This document shows positions 52,297 to 60,245 of a stretch of 64,000 bases of DNA, in pieces (positions within the stretch are counted from its first letter, which is position 1; every line of letters begins with the position of its first letter). The translations under genes and the position numbers were made by a program. The DNA is from CAVVAE01 sp963746185 (lineage in GTDB: Bacteria > Actinomycetota > Actinomycetes > Propionibacteriales > Nocardioidaceae). The DNA lies in the NCBI GenBank assembly GCA_963746185.1, contig CAVVAE010000004.1:1798001-1862000 (forward strand). Direction: 5' to 3'. Under the pieces are notes generated by a model. That model was not told the origin of the DNA, did not search any database, and saw only the letters and a list, made by a program, of their open reading frames with translations.

Positions 52297-53688
52297 ATGA
52301 GTGCCGAAGGTCTGCACGCCGCCCAAGCCAAGATGCGCGACGGGGGCGTCGACTCCACAGCCATCGAGGTGTTCAGCCACTACTACAAGCAGGTCGAGTC
52401 CGGCGCCAGCGGGCTCATCCACGAGTCCGACCTCACCCCACTTGACAACCCGACTCAGCTGGGGGAGCTGCCCCCCGACGAGCAAGCCGGTCGCGCCGCT
52501 TTGGAGGTCACCGCCGTCATCAAGCTCAATGGCGGCCTGGGTACGTCGATGGGAATGGACCGCGCGAAGACGCTGCTTCCGGCGCGCCACGGTCTGACTT
52601 TCCTCGACATCATCGCGCGTCAGATACTCGCGGCCCGGCGTCGCTGGTCGGCGCCGCTGCCGGTCGTGTTCATGAACTCGTTCCGCACTCGCGATGACAC
52701 GCTCGATGCACTGGCGCCGTACGCAGACCTTCCGGTGGATGGTCTGCCGCTGGACTTCATGCAGAACCGTGAACCGAAGCTCTTGGTCGACGACCTCACG
52801 CCGGTGAGCTGGCCGGCGGACCCTTCGCTCGAGTGGTGTCCGCCCGGTCACGGCGACCTCTACACCGCTTTGCTGGGGTCGGGTCTGCTGTCGCAGCTGC
52901 GTGACGCCGGATACCGGTTCGCGTTCGTCTCCAACTCCGACAACTTGCGCGCGACCGTCGACCCACGCGTCGCGGGCTGGTTTGCGTCGTCGGGAGCCCC
53001 GTTCGCGAACGAGGTGTGCCGTCGTACGCCGGCCGATCGTAAGGGGGGACACCTCGCAATCCGCACTCGCGACAGTCAGCTCGTGCTTCGCGACAGTGCG
53101 CAGACGGCGCCGGAGGACGAGGCTGCGTTCGCCGACATCAACCGGCATCGCTACTTCAACACCAACAACCTCTGGGTCGACCTCGAGGCCCTGGCCGACA
53201 CGCTAGAACAAGGTGGCGGGGTCATGGGGCTCCCGATCATCCGCAACGAGAAGACGGTCGACCCCGGCGACCCGAACTCACCGAAGGTGATCCAGATCGA
53301 GACCGCGATGGGCGCAGCGGTCGAGGTGTTCAAGGGTGCGCAGGCCATTGCCGTTGACCGCTCGCGTTTCCTGCCGATCAAGTCGACCAACGACCTGCTC
53401 GTACTTCGCTCCGACGTCTACACACTCGATGACGACTCCAGGGTGGTCCTTGCCGACGGAGTGTCCGAGGAGCCGTACGCCGATCTCGACCCGGTCTTCT
53501 ACAAGCTGGTGCAGGACTTCGACTCCCGCTTCCCGAAGGGTGCACCCTCGCTCGCTGGCGCGAGAAGCCTGACAGTGAGGGGCGACTGGATGTTCGGCTC
53601 GTCCGTCGTGGTGCGCGGGACGGCGGTCGTCGATTCCGAGGGATCGCCCGGCGTGATCGCCGACGTGACCATCGAAGGTGACGAGTAG
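52297..53688 (+). CDS. galU: UTP--glucose-1-phosphate uridylyltransferase
   Basis: A 463-residue UDP-glucose pyrophosphorylase of the eukaryote-like UGP type, longer than classical GalU. The nucleotide loop reads AVIKLNGGLGTSMGMDRAKTLLPA (about 70-93); VFMNSFRTRDDT, HGDLYTAL and FVSNSDNL are further UGP2-type motifs; a beta-helix C-terminal tail follows. ATG at 52297. It uses the glucose-1-P made by Pgm. First gene of the galU-glp-moaC-mogA-rimJ-sepX series. Confidence 0.93.
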   Translation: MSAEGLHAAQAKMRDGGVDSTAIEVFSHYYKQVESGASGLIHESDLTPLDNPTQLGELPPDEQAGRAALEVTAVIKLNGGLGTSMGMDRAKTLLPARHGLTFLDIIARQILAARRRWSAPLPVVFMNSFRTRDDTLDALAPYADLPVDGLPLDFMQNREPKLLVDDLTPVSWPADPSLEWCPPGHGDLYTALLGSGLLSQLRDAGYRFAFVSNSDNLRATVDPRVAGWFASSGAPFANEVCRRTPADRKGGHLAIRTRDSQLVLRDSAQTAPEDEAAFADINRHRYFNTNNLWVDLEALADTLEQGGGVMGLPIIRNEKTVDPGDPNSPKVIQIETAMGAAVEVFKGAQAIAVDRSRFLPIKSTNDLLVLRSDVYTLDDDSRVVLADGVSEEPYADLDPVFYKLVQDFDSRFPKGAPSLAGARSLTVRGDWMFGSSVVVRGTAVVDSEGSPGVIADVTIEGDE

Positions 53689-53717
53689 CGGATGGGTCTC
53701 ACGACTAGGGTTGCCTG

Positions 53718-54938
53718 ATGCGCAGCGTTGAGGAGCACTTGAGCAAGATCCTGCAACTGGTGACTCCACTGGTGCCCTACGAACAGCCACTCCTCGATGC
53801 GATCGGGCTGCCTATCTGCCAAGACGTGACCGCCTCGATCGACCTGCCGACGTTCGACAACTCGGCGATGGACGGCTATGCCTGCCACCGTGACGACCTA
53901 CTCGACGCCTCACAGGACAACCCGGTCCGGCTGCCCGTGGTCGGGGAGTCGGCGGCCGGCCAGAGCAAGGCGTATGCGCTGTCGCCGGGCCAGGCGGTCA
54001 AGATCATGACCGGCGCCCCGATGCCGGCAGGAGCCGACGTCGTCGTACCCATCGAGTGGACCGACGGTGGCCGGGCCAACGTGTCGATCGTCGAGTGCCC
54101 CGAACCAGGTCAGCACGTGCGGCCCCGCGGCGAGGACGTCAAGGCCGGCGCTGAACTGCTCACCGAGGGCACGGTGCTCGGCCCCCGCCAGGCCGCGATC
54201 CTGGCAGCCACCGGCCACTCCCGTGTCAAGGCGCGTCCCCGGCCCCGTGTCGTCGTGCTGTCGACCGGCAGTGAGCTGCGGGAGCCAGGTACGGCGTTGG
54301 GGTTCGACTCGATCTATGACTCAAACTCCTTCGCGATCGCGGCGGCAGCCCGGCAGGCGGACGCGATCGCCTACCGCGTCGGGATCGTGTCCGACGACCC
54401 GCAGGAGCTCACCGACACCTTGTCCGATCAGCTCGTGCGCGCCGACCTGGTGGTCACGAGCGGGGGTGTCAGCAAGGGCGACTACGACGTGGTCAAAGAC
54501 GTGCTCGGCGGGCTCGGCACCGTCCAGTTCACCGAGGTGGCGATGCAGCCGGGCAAACCCCAGGGCTTTGGCACCATCGGTGAGGATGACACCCCGATCT
54601 TCACGCTGCCGGGCAACCCGGTGTCGGCGTACATCTCGTTCGAGGTCTTCGTGCTGCCGGCGATCCGGCGGATGATGGGCAAGCTGCCCTACCGCCGACC
54701 GTTGGTGCGCGCCGTCTGTCAGGGCGACTTCACCTCACCGCCCGGACGAAAGCAATTCGTCAGGGCGACGTTCGAGGTCACCTCCAAGGGGGCTGAGGTG
54801 ACACCCGTGGGTGGACACGGGTCGCACTTGATCGGCGGCTTGTCGCAGTCAGACAGCCTCATCGTGGTGCCCGAGGCGACCACCAGCGTGGACGCGGGAA
54901 GCACGGTCGACGTGCTCGTGCTGGACAGGAACTACTGA
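53718..54938 (+). CDS. glp: MoeA-like protein, probably divisome factor Glp
   Basis: A 406-residue molybdopterin molybdotransferase-fold protein. The MoeA layout is intact: LPTFDNSAMDGYACHRDD, the MTGAPMPAGADVVVP motif, and the MPT-binding VTSGGVSKGDYD. Actinobacteria carry a MoeA paralog, Glp, encoded between galU and rimJ-glpR/sepX, which binds FtsZ through the divisome. The synteny here matches. Adjacent moaC and mogA allow a cofactor role too; I cannot tell the two from sequence alone. It overlaps moaC by 1 base. Confidence 0.88.
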   Translation: MRSVEEHLSKILQLVTPLVPYEQPLLDAIGLPICQDVTASIDLPTFDNSAMDGYACHRDDLLDASQDNPVRLPVVGESAAGQSKAYALSPGQAVKIMTGAPMPAGADVVVPIEWTDGGRANVSIVECPEPGQHVRPRGEDVKAGAELLTEGTVLGPRQAAILAATGHSRVKARPRPRVVVLSTGSELREPGTALGFDSIYDSNSFAIAAAARQADAIAYRVGIVSDDPQELTDTLSDQLVRADLVVTSGGVSKGDYDVVKDVLGGLGTVQFTEVAMQPGKPQGFGTIGEDDTPIFTLPGNPVSAYISFEVFVLPAIRRMMGKLPYRRPLVRAVCQGDFTSPPGRKQFVRATFEVTSKGAEVTPVGGHGSHLIGGLSQSDSLIVVPEATTSVDAGSTVDVLVLDRNY

Positions 54939-55471
54939 TGAGCGATCGACCCCCCGACGACGACGACGTACAGCGGCTCACCCACGTCGACAAGGACGGC
55001 GCTGCCCGGATGGTCGACGTGTCCGGCAAGGACGTGACGACGCGAACCGCGGTGGCAGCAGGCCGAGTGCAGGTCTCGGCCGAAGTGCTCACGCTGCTCC
55101 AGGGTGAGGGAGTTCCGAAAGGCGATGCACTGGCCGTCGCCCGGATCGCCGGGATCATGGGTGCCAAGCGCACACCCGAGCTGGTGCCGCTATGCCACCC
55201 GATCGCGCTGAGCGGCGTCACGGTCGACCTGACCTTGGACGATGATGCTGTCGCGATCACGGCAACGGTCCGAACCGCTGACCGGACCGGTGTCGAGATG
55301 GAGGCGCTGACTGCGGTCACGGTGGCGGGACTTGCGCTCGTCGACATGGTGAAGGCTGTCGACAAGGCAGCAGTGATCACCGACGTCCGGGTGCTGAGCA
55401 AGACGGGCGGCCGGAGCGGAAACTGGACTCGCGCCGAACACTTGACGAGGCGTGACGGGTCGGCACCGTGA
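54938..55471 (+). CDS. moaC: cyclic pyranopterin monophosphate synthase
   Basis: A 177-residue MoaC, second step of molybdenum-cofactor synthesis. THVDKDGAARMVDVSGKDVTTR starts the domain; MGAKRTPELVPLCHPI with its His and the DMVKAVDKAAVI Lys residues are the catalytic segments. Its ATG overlaps the glp stop (TGATG) and its stop overlaps the mogA GTG by 4 bases, so the three are coupled. Confidence 0.95.
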   Translation: MSDRPPDDDDVQRLTHVDKDGAARMVDVSGKDVTTRTAVAAGRVQVSAEVLTLLQGEGVPKGDALAVARIAGIMGAKRTPELVPLCHPIALSGVTVDLTLDDDAVAITATVRTADRTGVEMEALTAVTVAGLALVDMVKAVDKAAVITDVRVLSKTGGRSGNWTRAEHLTRRDGSAP

Positions 55472-56052
55472 CCGAGTTCGCTTCGTGCCGGGCGGTCGTG
55501 CTCTCGGTGTCCAACCGCGCGGCTGCAGGGGTGTACGACGACACCACCGGACCCCGGATCGTGACGGCACTGAACGACGTGGGCTTCGGGCAGGTGACGT
55601 CAAGCGTCGTACCCGACGGTGAACCGGTACGGGAGGCGCTCGAGACGGCGGTGGCTGACGCGGTCGACCTCGTCATCACGACAGGCGGAACGGGGCTCAC
55701 CCCCACCGATCAGACGCCGGAGATGACACGGGTGGTGCTCGACCGCGAGGTGCCCGGGGTGGCAGACGCGATTCGCGCGTACGGCGTCGCCAACAACATC
55801 CCGGCAGCCACCTTGTCCCGCGGCTTGGCCGGAGTGGCTGGGCAGACGTTCGTGGTCAACCTGCCAGGGTCTCCTGGTGGAGTGAAGGACGGTCTCGTCG
55901 TGGTGTTGCCGATTCTTCGGCACGCGTTCGACCAGATCGCCGGAGGCGACCATCAACGCAGCGCCGGAGGCGACCATGAACGCAGCGCCGGAGGCGACCA
56001 TCAACGCAGCGGCGGAGGCGACCATGAACGCAGCGCCGGAGGTGAGTCCTGA
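55468..56052 (+). CDS. mogA: MogA/MoaB molybdopterin adenylyltransferase with repeat tail
   Basis: A 194-residue MPT adenylyltransferase. The fold is clear: SVSNRAAAGVYDDTTGP, LVITTGGTGLTPTDQTPEM and NLPGSPGGVKDGL. After FDQIAGG the protein departs from the family with four copies of an octapeptide (AGGDHQRS/AGGDHERS) encoded by a 24-base tandem array, adding a His/Asp-rich tail. GTG start overlaps moaC by 4 bases; its stop overlaps the CTG start of the next gene. Confidence 0.92.
   Translation: MTEFASCRAVVLSVSNRAAAGVYDDTTGPRIVTALNDVGFGQVTSSVVPDGEPVREALETAVADAVDLVITTGGTGLTPTDQTPEMTRVVLDREVPGVADAIRAYGVANNIPAATLSRGLAGVAGQTFVVNLPGSPGGVKDGLVVVLPILRHAFDQIAGGDHQRSAGGDHERSAGGDHQRSGGGDHERSAGGES
55939..56034 (+). 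repeat. 24-bp coding tandem repeat in mogA
   Basis: Four 24-base units start at 55939, 55963, 55987 and 56011, followed by a partial fifth. Each unit has GGAGGCGACC followed by AT(C/G)AACGCAGC, so units 2 and 4 resemble a ribosome site plus ATG in a third frame. The partial fifth copy, changed to GGAGGTGA, is the ribosome site of the next gene. Confidence 0.9.
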
Positions 56053-56633
56053 CTCGCGGCTGGCCGGCGCGGCTGACGAGTGGTCGCATTGCCCTGCGCC
56101 CCATCACGATGCGCGACGCCACGCGATGGGCTGCGCTTCGTCGTGACAATGTCGCGTGGCTCGGCGAATGGGAGTCGACCCGCCCACCGGAGTCGGAGAA
56201 TCGCCATACGGGCTACCGATCACTGACCCGAGACCTGATCCGGCAAGGGCGGGAGGGACGGTCGTTGCCGTTCGTGGTCACCTACGACGGCGACATGGTC
56301 GGCCAGCTGACCGTCACCAGCATCACCTGGGGCTCGGCGCGCTGGGCGCAGATGGGCTACTGGATCGCCGAGAGCCATGCCGGCCGAGGCATCATGACGA
56401 GAGCGGTGGCGATGGCGTGCGACCACTGCTTTGCCGTCCTCGGGCTGCACCGAATCGAGATCGCGATCCGACCTGAGAACCTGGCCAGCCTGCGGGTGGT
56501 GGAGAAGCTCGGCTTTGTCAAGATCGGCCTGGCTCCGCGTTACCTGCACATCAACGGGACTTGGCGCGACCACGAGCTCTTCGCGATCACCGCCGAAGAC
56601 GTGCCGCAAGGTCTCCAGGCCCGACTCCGCTAG
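56049..56633 (+). CDS. RimJ/RimL-type GNAT acetyltransferase, CTG start
   Basis: A 194-residue N-acetyltransferase. The fold's first strand (RLTSGRIALRPITMRD) lies upstream of the first ATG (56109), and no ATG, GTG or TTG exists in frame between the preceding stop and that ATG. A CTG at 56049 has a perfect GGAGGTGA site five bases ahead and overlaps the mogA stop as CTGA, so I take it as start. Later motifs are YWIAESHAGRGIMTRAV (acetyl-CoA loop) and RIEIAIRPENLASLRVVEKLGF. The rimJ gene is a standard member of the glp-sepX cluster. Confidence 0.8.
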   Translation: MTRGWPARLTSGRIALRPITMRDATRWAALRRDNVAWLGEWESTRPPESENRHTGYRSLTRDLIRQGREGRSLPFVVTYDGDMVGQLTVTSITWGSARWAQMGYWIAESHAGRGIMTRAVAMACDHCFAVLGLHRIEIAIRPENLASLRVVEKLGFVKIGLAPRYLHINGTWRDHELFAITAEDVPQGLQARLR

Positions 56634-56744
56634 AAATGTCGTCGCCTTCCAGACCCCGCTAGTTCACTCCTGCCACATGATTCTCAGGCGACACACCGAT
56701 CCGGGTCCGGGGTCTGTCCGGAATCCGGCCATACGGTCGTACTC

Positions 56745-57650
56745 GTGGGTTTGACCGGTGTTATTTACGCAGCCATCGTCATGGTGTGGGCGGCGTATCT
56801 CGTCCCGTTGGCGTTGCGACGCCACGACGAGGCCGCCCGCAAACGCTCCATCGAACGGTTCTCCTCAGCCATGCGCGTCCTCTCGCGTCGTGGCTCGCGC
56901 GCAGGTGAGCGGGGCAACGACCGGATGATCGTGACCCCACCCCGCGCCGACAACGCCGCAGGGGTTGACCGCGTGTTGACGCCGACGCTTTCCGTTGACG
57001 GCGACCATGAACCAGCCCCTTTCGCTTACCGCCCGAGTCGTGCTGCCCTGCGCGCAGCCGCCGAGCGTCGTCGCCGCGTTCTCATCGTGCTCGTCGCCGT
57101 GACAGCGATCACGGGAGTCGTGTCGGCCTTCGGGTTCATCGCCTGGTGGTCGTTCGCGATCCCGCTCGCTCTCATCGTGGTCTTCTTGTTGGTGGCGCGG
57201 CGACAGGTGCGGCTGGCCAGTGAGGCCTATTGGACCGAGGTTGCCGAGCACCGGCCCGAGCCGAGCAACGTCGTACGCCGTCCAGCCGCCCGAGTCGACG
57301 CGACCCACGGGGCTGCCCAGGAGTCCGACGCTGACGACGAGCCCACCGTCACGTTGGACCGCGAAGCCCTTCGGGTGGGCGGTGCCGACCTCGTCGAGGA
57401 ACGTGTGACGGCCGTAACGGTGGAGACTGCCGACGGTGACTCGCTCTGGGATCCGCTGCCGGTGACCCTGCCGACGTACGTCGACGCGGCCGTGGCCAAG
57501 CGCAGTTTCCGAACGATCAATCTCGGCGAGCCCAAGACGTGGTCGTCGGGGCACTCGCAGGAGTCCAGCCAGACGGTCGCCGAGGCGGCTGCTGACGCTG
57601 CAGCCAAGGGCGACAGCACAGAAGCCGCGCCTCGCGCCGTCAACGGCTGA
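56745..57650 (+). CDS. sepX: divisome membrane protein SepX/GlpR
   Basis: A 301-residue membrane protein of the SepX/GlpR family: one helix at 5-22 (IYAAIVMVWAAYLVPLALRR), a basic segment, then two helices at about 110-150, and a cytoplasmic tail. In Corynebacterium GlpR is the membrane receptor of Glp; in Streptomyces SepX supports septum formation. The gene order galU, glp, rimJ, sepX is the conserved one. GTG start at 56745. tRNA-Ala follows at 57752. Confidence 0.85.
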   Translation: MGLTGVIYAAIVMVWAAYLVPLALRRHDEAARKRSIERFSSAMRVLSRRGSRAGERGNDRMIVTPPRADNAAGVDRVLTPTLSVDGDHEPAPFAYRPSRAALRAAAERRRRVLIVLVAVTAITGVVSAFGFIAWWSFAIPLALIVVFLLVARRQVRLASEAYWTEVAEHRPEPSNVVRRPAARVDATHGAAQESDADDEPTVTLDREALRVGGADLVEERVTAVTVETADGDSLWDPLPVTLPTYVDAAVAKRSFRTINLGEPKTWSSGHSQESSQTVAEAAADAAAKGDSTEAAPRAVNG

Positions 57651-57751
57651 CCACCGCAATTCGGCTCTCGAGAGACGAATCCTGAGGCGCCTACATCGGG
57701 TGCTAAAGTTGCCCGTCGTTCCACCGATTGCCGTGCTCAGCATGGATTTTC

Positions 57752-57828
<77 letters not shown>

Positions 57829-57879
57829 ATCTGCAGGGCAGGGCCGATGCCCTCGCCGCGACTCGGTAGCGTGCCCCGC

Positions 57880-58317
57880 ATGCCTATCAAACTCGAGAAC
57901 GTCGGGATCGCCGTCCGCGACCTCGAAGCGACGATCGCCTTCTTCACCGACCTCGGGCTTACCGTGCTCGGCCGTGACACCGTCAGTGGAGAGTGGACCG
58001 ACACCGCCGTCGGCCTCGACGGCAACCACGCCAAGATCGCCATGCTCCAGACGCCAGACGGCAACGGTCGCCTCGAGCTCTTCGAGTACATCCACCCCGA
58101 CGCGATCGAGACGGAGCCCACTCGCCCTAACGAGATCGGCATGCACCGCGTCGCCTTCTCCGTTGACGACATCGACGAAGCCCTCGAGATCGCCGCGAGG
58201 CACGGCTGCCACCCGCTGCGCGGCGTGGCGACCTACGAGGACGTCTACAAGCTCACCTACCTCCGCGGCCCCAGCGGCATCCTTGTGATGCTCGCCGAGG
58301 AGCTGAACAAGGGCTGA
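57880..58317 (+). CDS. VOC-family protein (glyoxalase/epimerase fold)
   Basis: A 145-residue vicinal-oxygen-chelate protein with two beta-alpha-beta-beta-beta units: LENVGIAVRDLEATIAFFTDLGL and MHRVAFSVDDIDEALEIAARHG. A metal Glu is present in RLELFEY. The start of the second unit (IGMHRVAF) supplies the His. Size and pattern fit glyoxalase I or methylmalonyl-CoA epimerase; the substrate is unknown. ATG at 57880 is preferred over a longer frame from 57847. Confidence 0.85.
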   Translation: MPIKLENVGIAVRDLEATIAFFTDLGLTVLGRDTVSGEWTDTAVGLDGNHAKIAMLQTPDGNGRLELFEYIHPDAIETEPTRPNEIGMHRVAFSVDDIDEALEIAARHGCHPLRGVATYEDVYKLTYLRGPSGILVMLAEELNKG

Positions 58318-58379
58318 CCGTGAGTCGATCCGCATGCGGCACGCCCCGCTGCGCCCCACAAGGGAGCGATCGACGACGG

Positions 58380-58553
58380 TCATGGGCTCGGGCGCGAGCG
58401 GCGAATCGAGCTGACCCTCGCGACCTCCTCATCCTCGGTCGTGATGCGCCACTGACCACACGTGCAGTGCTGGTAGCGCAGGAACCCCTCCAGGGTGTGG
58501 TGGGTCGAATGGGTCTGCCAGAGGTGGGTGTGGCGTTGGCGGCCGTCAGTCAT
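58380..58553 (-). CDS. 57-residue His/Cys small protein
   Basis: A 57-residue protein: MTDGRQRHTHLWQTHSTHHT then EGFLRYQHCTCGQWRITTE and a basic tail. The His cluster and CxC are typical of small actinobacterial proteins of unknown function that may bind zinc. It starts within the stop of the sulfotransferase gene (ATGA overlap), so it is translated with it. Confidence 0.75.
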   Translation of the reverse strand: MTDGRQRHTHLWQTHSTHHTLEGFLRYQHCTCGQWRITTEDEEVARVSSIRRSRPSP

Positions 58554-59503
58554 TTCCCTAGACCCTCGCCGCCCGAGGCGAGCCAGGCGGCGCACGCGGG
58601 ACCGAGCTCCCTGACTGCGCGCGCCTCGTAGTCCGCAACATCTTCCGGCGTCAGGGTCTGCGCCCAACGGCCGTTGACTCCTCGGTTGATGAAGACCTGG
58701 GCGCCGGCGTCCCAGAATGCGCCGCCGAGAGGAACGCTCCTCGTGGCATGCCCCTTCATCCAATCGAAGGAACAGAGTTCGAGGATCTCCGTCCACGCCA
58801 TCTCCTCGATGGGTATGTCGAGGAACGCCGCCACGCGGCGCATCTGTCCAGGAAGGTCGCGTTTGAGATCCGCGAAGTGCACGAACAAGACGTTAGGTAG
58901 GTGACGAACCTCCCACCAGCCGCGAACGTTCTCCCAGAACGGCCAGAAGGGGTGGCCGTCGCCGTCTAGCCAATCGCGGAAATAGGCACGGACGTCGCCG
59001 GAAGGCGGCTCGATGGGTGGCCCAACGCGGCCCGGCGTGTCGTTCAGCGCCTCATACCAAACCTGGTTCGCGTTGGCGTGGTGGTTGTGCAGGCTCCACA
59101 CGACGTCGCGTCCGTCGCGTCCGAGGTAGATGTACTTCGCCGCGGGCGAGAAGACCAGGGCGTCCATGGGGAGGTGTGTCTTCAAGAACCGTCGGTGGGT
59201 CATGGCCTCCACGATCGGCAGCTTGACCTCCTTCGGCGGAACGCGAAGGTCAAGCCACGGCGACATCTCTGCCACTTCGAGGTTCGGGTCTGGCCCGAAC
59301 AGCAGCTGCGCGACGATCTGCTGCATCCAGGTCGTGCCAGACTTGGCGTACGTCGAAATGACGATGTCGTCGTCGCGGAAGCTGAAGTCGTTCCATATCG
59401 TTGAGTCGAAGTGATGGTTGTGCAGTTCCCGTGTCTTCGCCGGCCAGCTGATCTTCTCCATCGCGGTCCCTGGCGATCCCTTGGCTTGGTGGGTGTTCGT
59501 CAT
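58550..59503 (-). CDS. PAPS-dependent sulfotransferase
   Basis: A 317-residue cytosolic sulfotransferase. The 5'-phosphosulfate loop is TYAKSGTTWMQQIVAQLL (about 51-68), the catalytic His probably in FLKTHLPMDAL, and the 3'-phosphate site LGRDGRDVVWS (about 128-138). The C-terminal VFINRGVNGRWAQTLTPEDV corresponds to the RKGxxGDWKNxFT motif, with changes. It transfers sulfate from PAPS to an unknown alcohol or phenol. An internal ATG at 59461 is an alternative start. Confidence 0.9.
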   Translation of the reverse strand: MTNTHQAKGSPGTAMEKISWPAKTRELHNHHFDSTIWNDFSFRDDDIVISTYAKSGTTWMQQIVAQLLFGPDPNLEVAEMSPWLDLRVPPKEVKLPIVEAMTHRRFLKTHLPMDALVFSPAAKYIYLGRDGRDVVWSLHNHHANANQVWYEALNDTPGRVGPPIEPPSGDVRAYFRDWLDGDGHPFWPFWENVRGWWEVRHLPNVLFVHFADLKRDLPGQMRRVAAFLDIPIEEMAWTEILELCSFDWMKGHATRSVPLGGAFWDAGAQVFINRGVNGRWAQTLTPEDVADYEARAVRELGPACAAWLASGGEGLGK

Positions 59504-59547
59504 GTCCGTGAACTCCTCCGGTCTCGAATCGATGGCAGGGCGCAGCG

Positions 59548-60123
59548 TCAGCAGGGACGGATGTAGTGGGTCGCGTGAGCGGTCCCCTCGGAAACCGTGC
59601 CGCCATAGAGCGCCGGCTGGGTCCTGGTGATGAACTGGCGGTGGTAGCGGTAGAACGTGGCCCGGGTGCCGGGCGTCTGGTTATTCACGTAGGACCGGAA
59701 GAAGCCGTGCGAGACGTGCCAGGTGCAGCTCGACATCCGGTCGACCATGCCGCTGAAGTAGCGCCCCCCGTAGGTGCAGAACTGGTAGTACTGGCAGCCG
59801 TGCACGGTCGCCCTCGTCATCACACCGAGCTCGCGGGCTCGCTTCTCGCCGGGAAGCGGGATGAGTGTGTCACCGCCGTCCCAGGCGACCTGGTTGATCG
59901 CAACCTGGGTGCCGCCTGTGCGGGCGACCACCTCGTCGACCCGGGCCTGCAGGGACCGGGCTTGTTCGAGTGACAGGTCGTTTGCCTTCGCCTGGGCCTG
60001 GAGTTCAGCCTTCTGGCCGGTGAAACCGTCGGTCGGTGGCTGCCATTCGCGATCCGCCGCCGCAGGGGCGACAGTGAGCGCGACGAACGCAGCGGCGGCC
60101 GTCAGGGTGCGTGCGATATTCAT
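59548..60123 (-). CDS. secreted peptidase-inhibitor-like (I36-type) protein
   Basis: A 191-residue exported protein: signal peptide about 1-23 (AAAAFVALTVAPAAA), a helical part (KAELQAQAKANDLSLEQAR), and a C-terminal domain with GCQYYQFCTYGGRYFSG, SSCTWHVSHG and SYVNNQTPGTRATFY, which resembles I36 inhibitors and crystallin-like folds of actinobacteria. Paired cysteines suggest disulfides. Divergent from the STAND regulator, which may control it. Function not proven. Confidence 0.7.
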   Translation of the reverse strand: MNIARTLTAAAAFVALTVAPAAADREWQPPTDGFTGQKAELQAQAKANDLSLEQARSLQARVDEVVARTGGTQVAINQVAWDGGDTLIPLPGEKRARELGVMTRATVHGCQYYQFCTYGGRYFSGMVDRMSSCTWHVSHGFFRSYVNNQTPGTRATFYRYHRQFITRTQPALYGGTVSEGTAHATHYIRPC

Positions 60124-60245
60124 TGGGTCCCCCAGAGTGGGTCGAGTATGTTTCCGACATAGATTCTTCGGCCCGGGATCCGTTCGTGACAGGTCGGGAA
60201 CCGGTCAGTAAGCGGACACATTCCGGAATCGACCCTCGGGGCAGA

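Noticed and set aside
55939..56034. CRISPR-like array
   Set aside because: The units are contiguous, without spacers, and encode an in-frame octapeptide of MogA.
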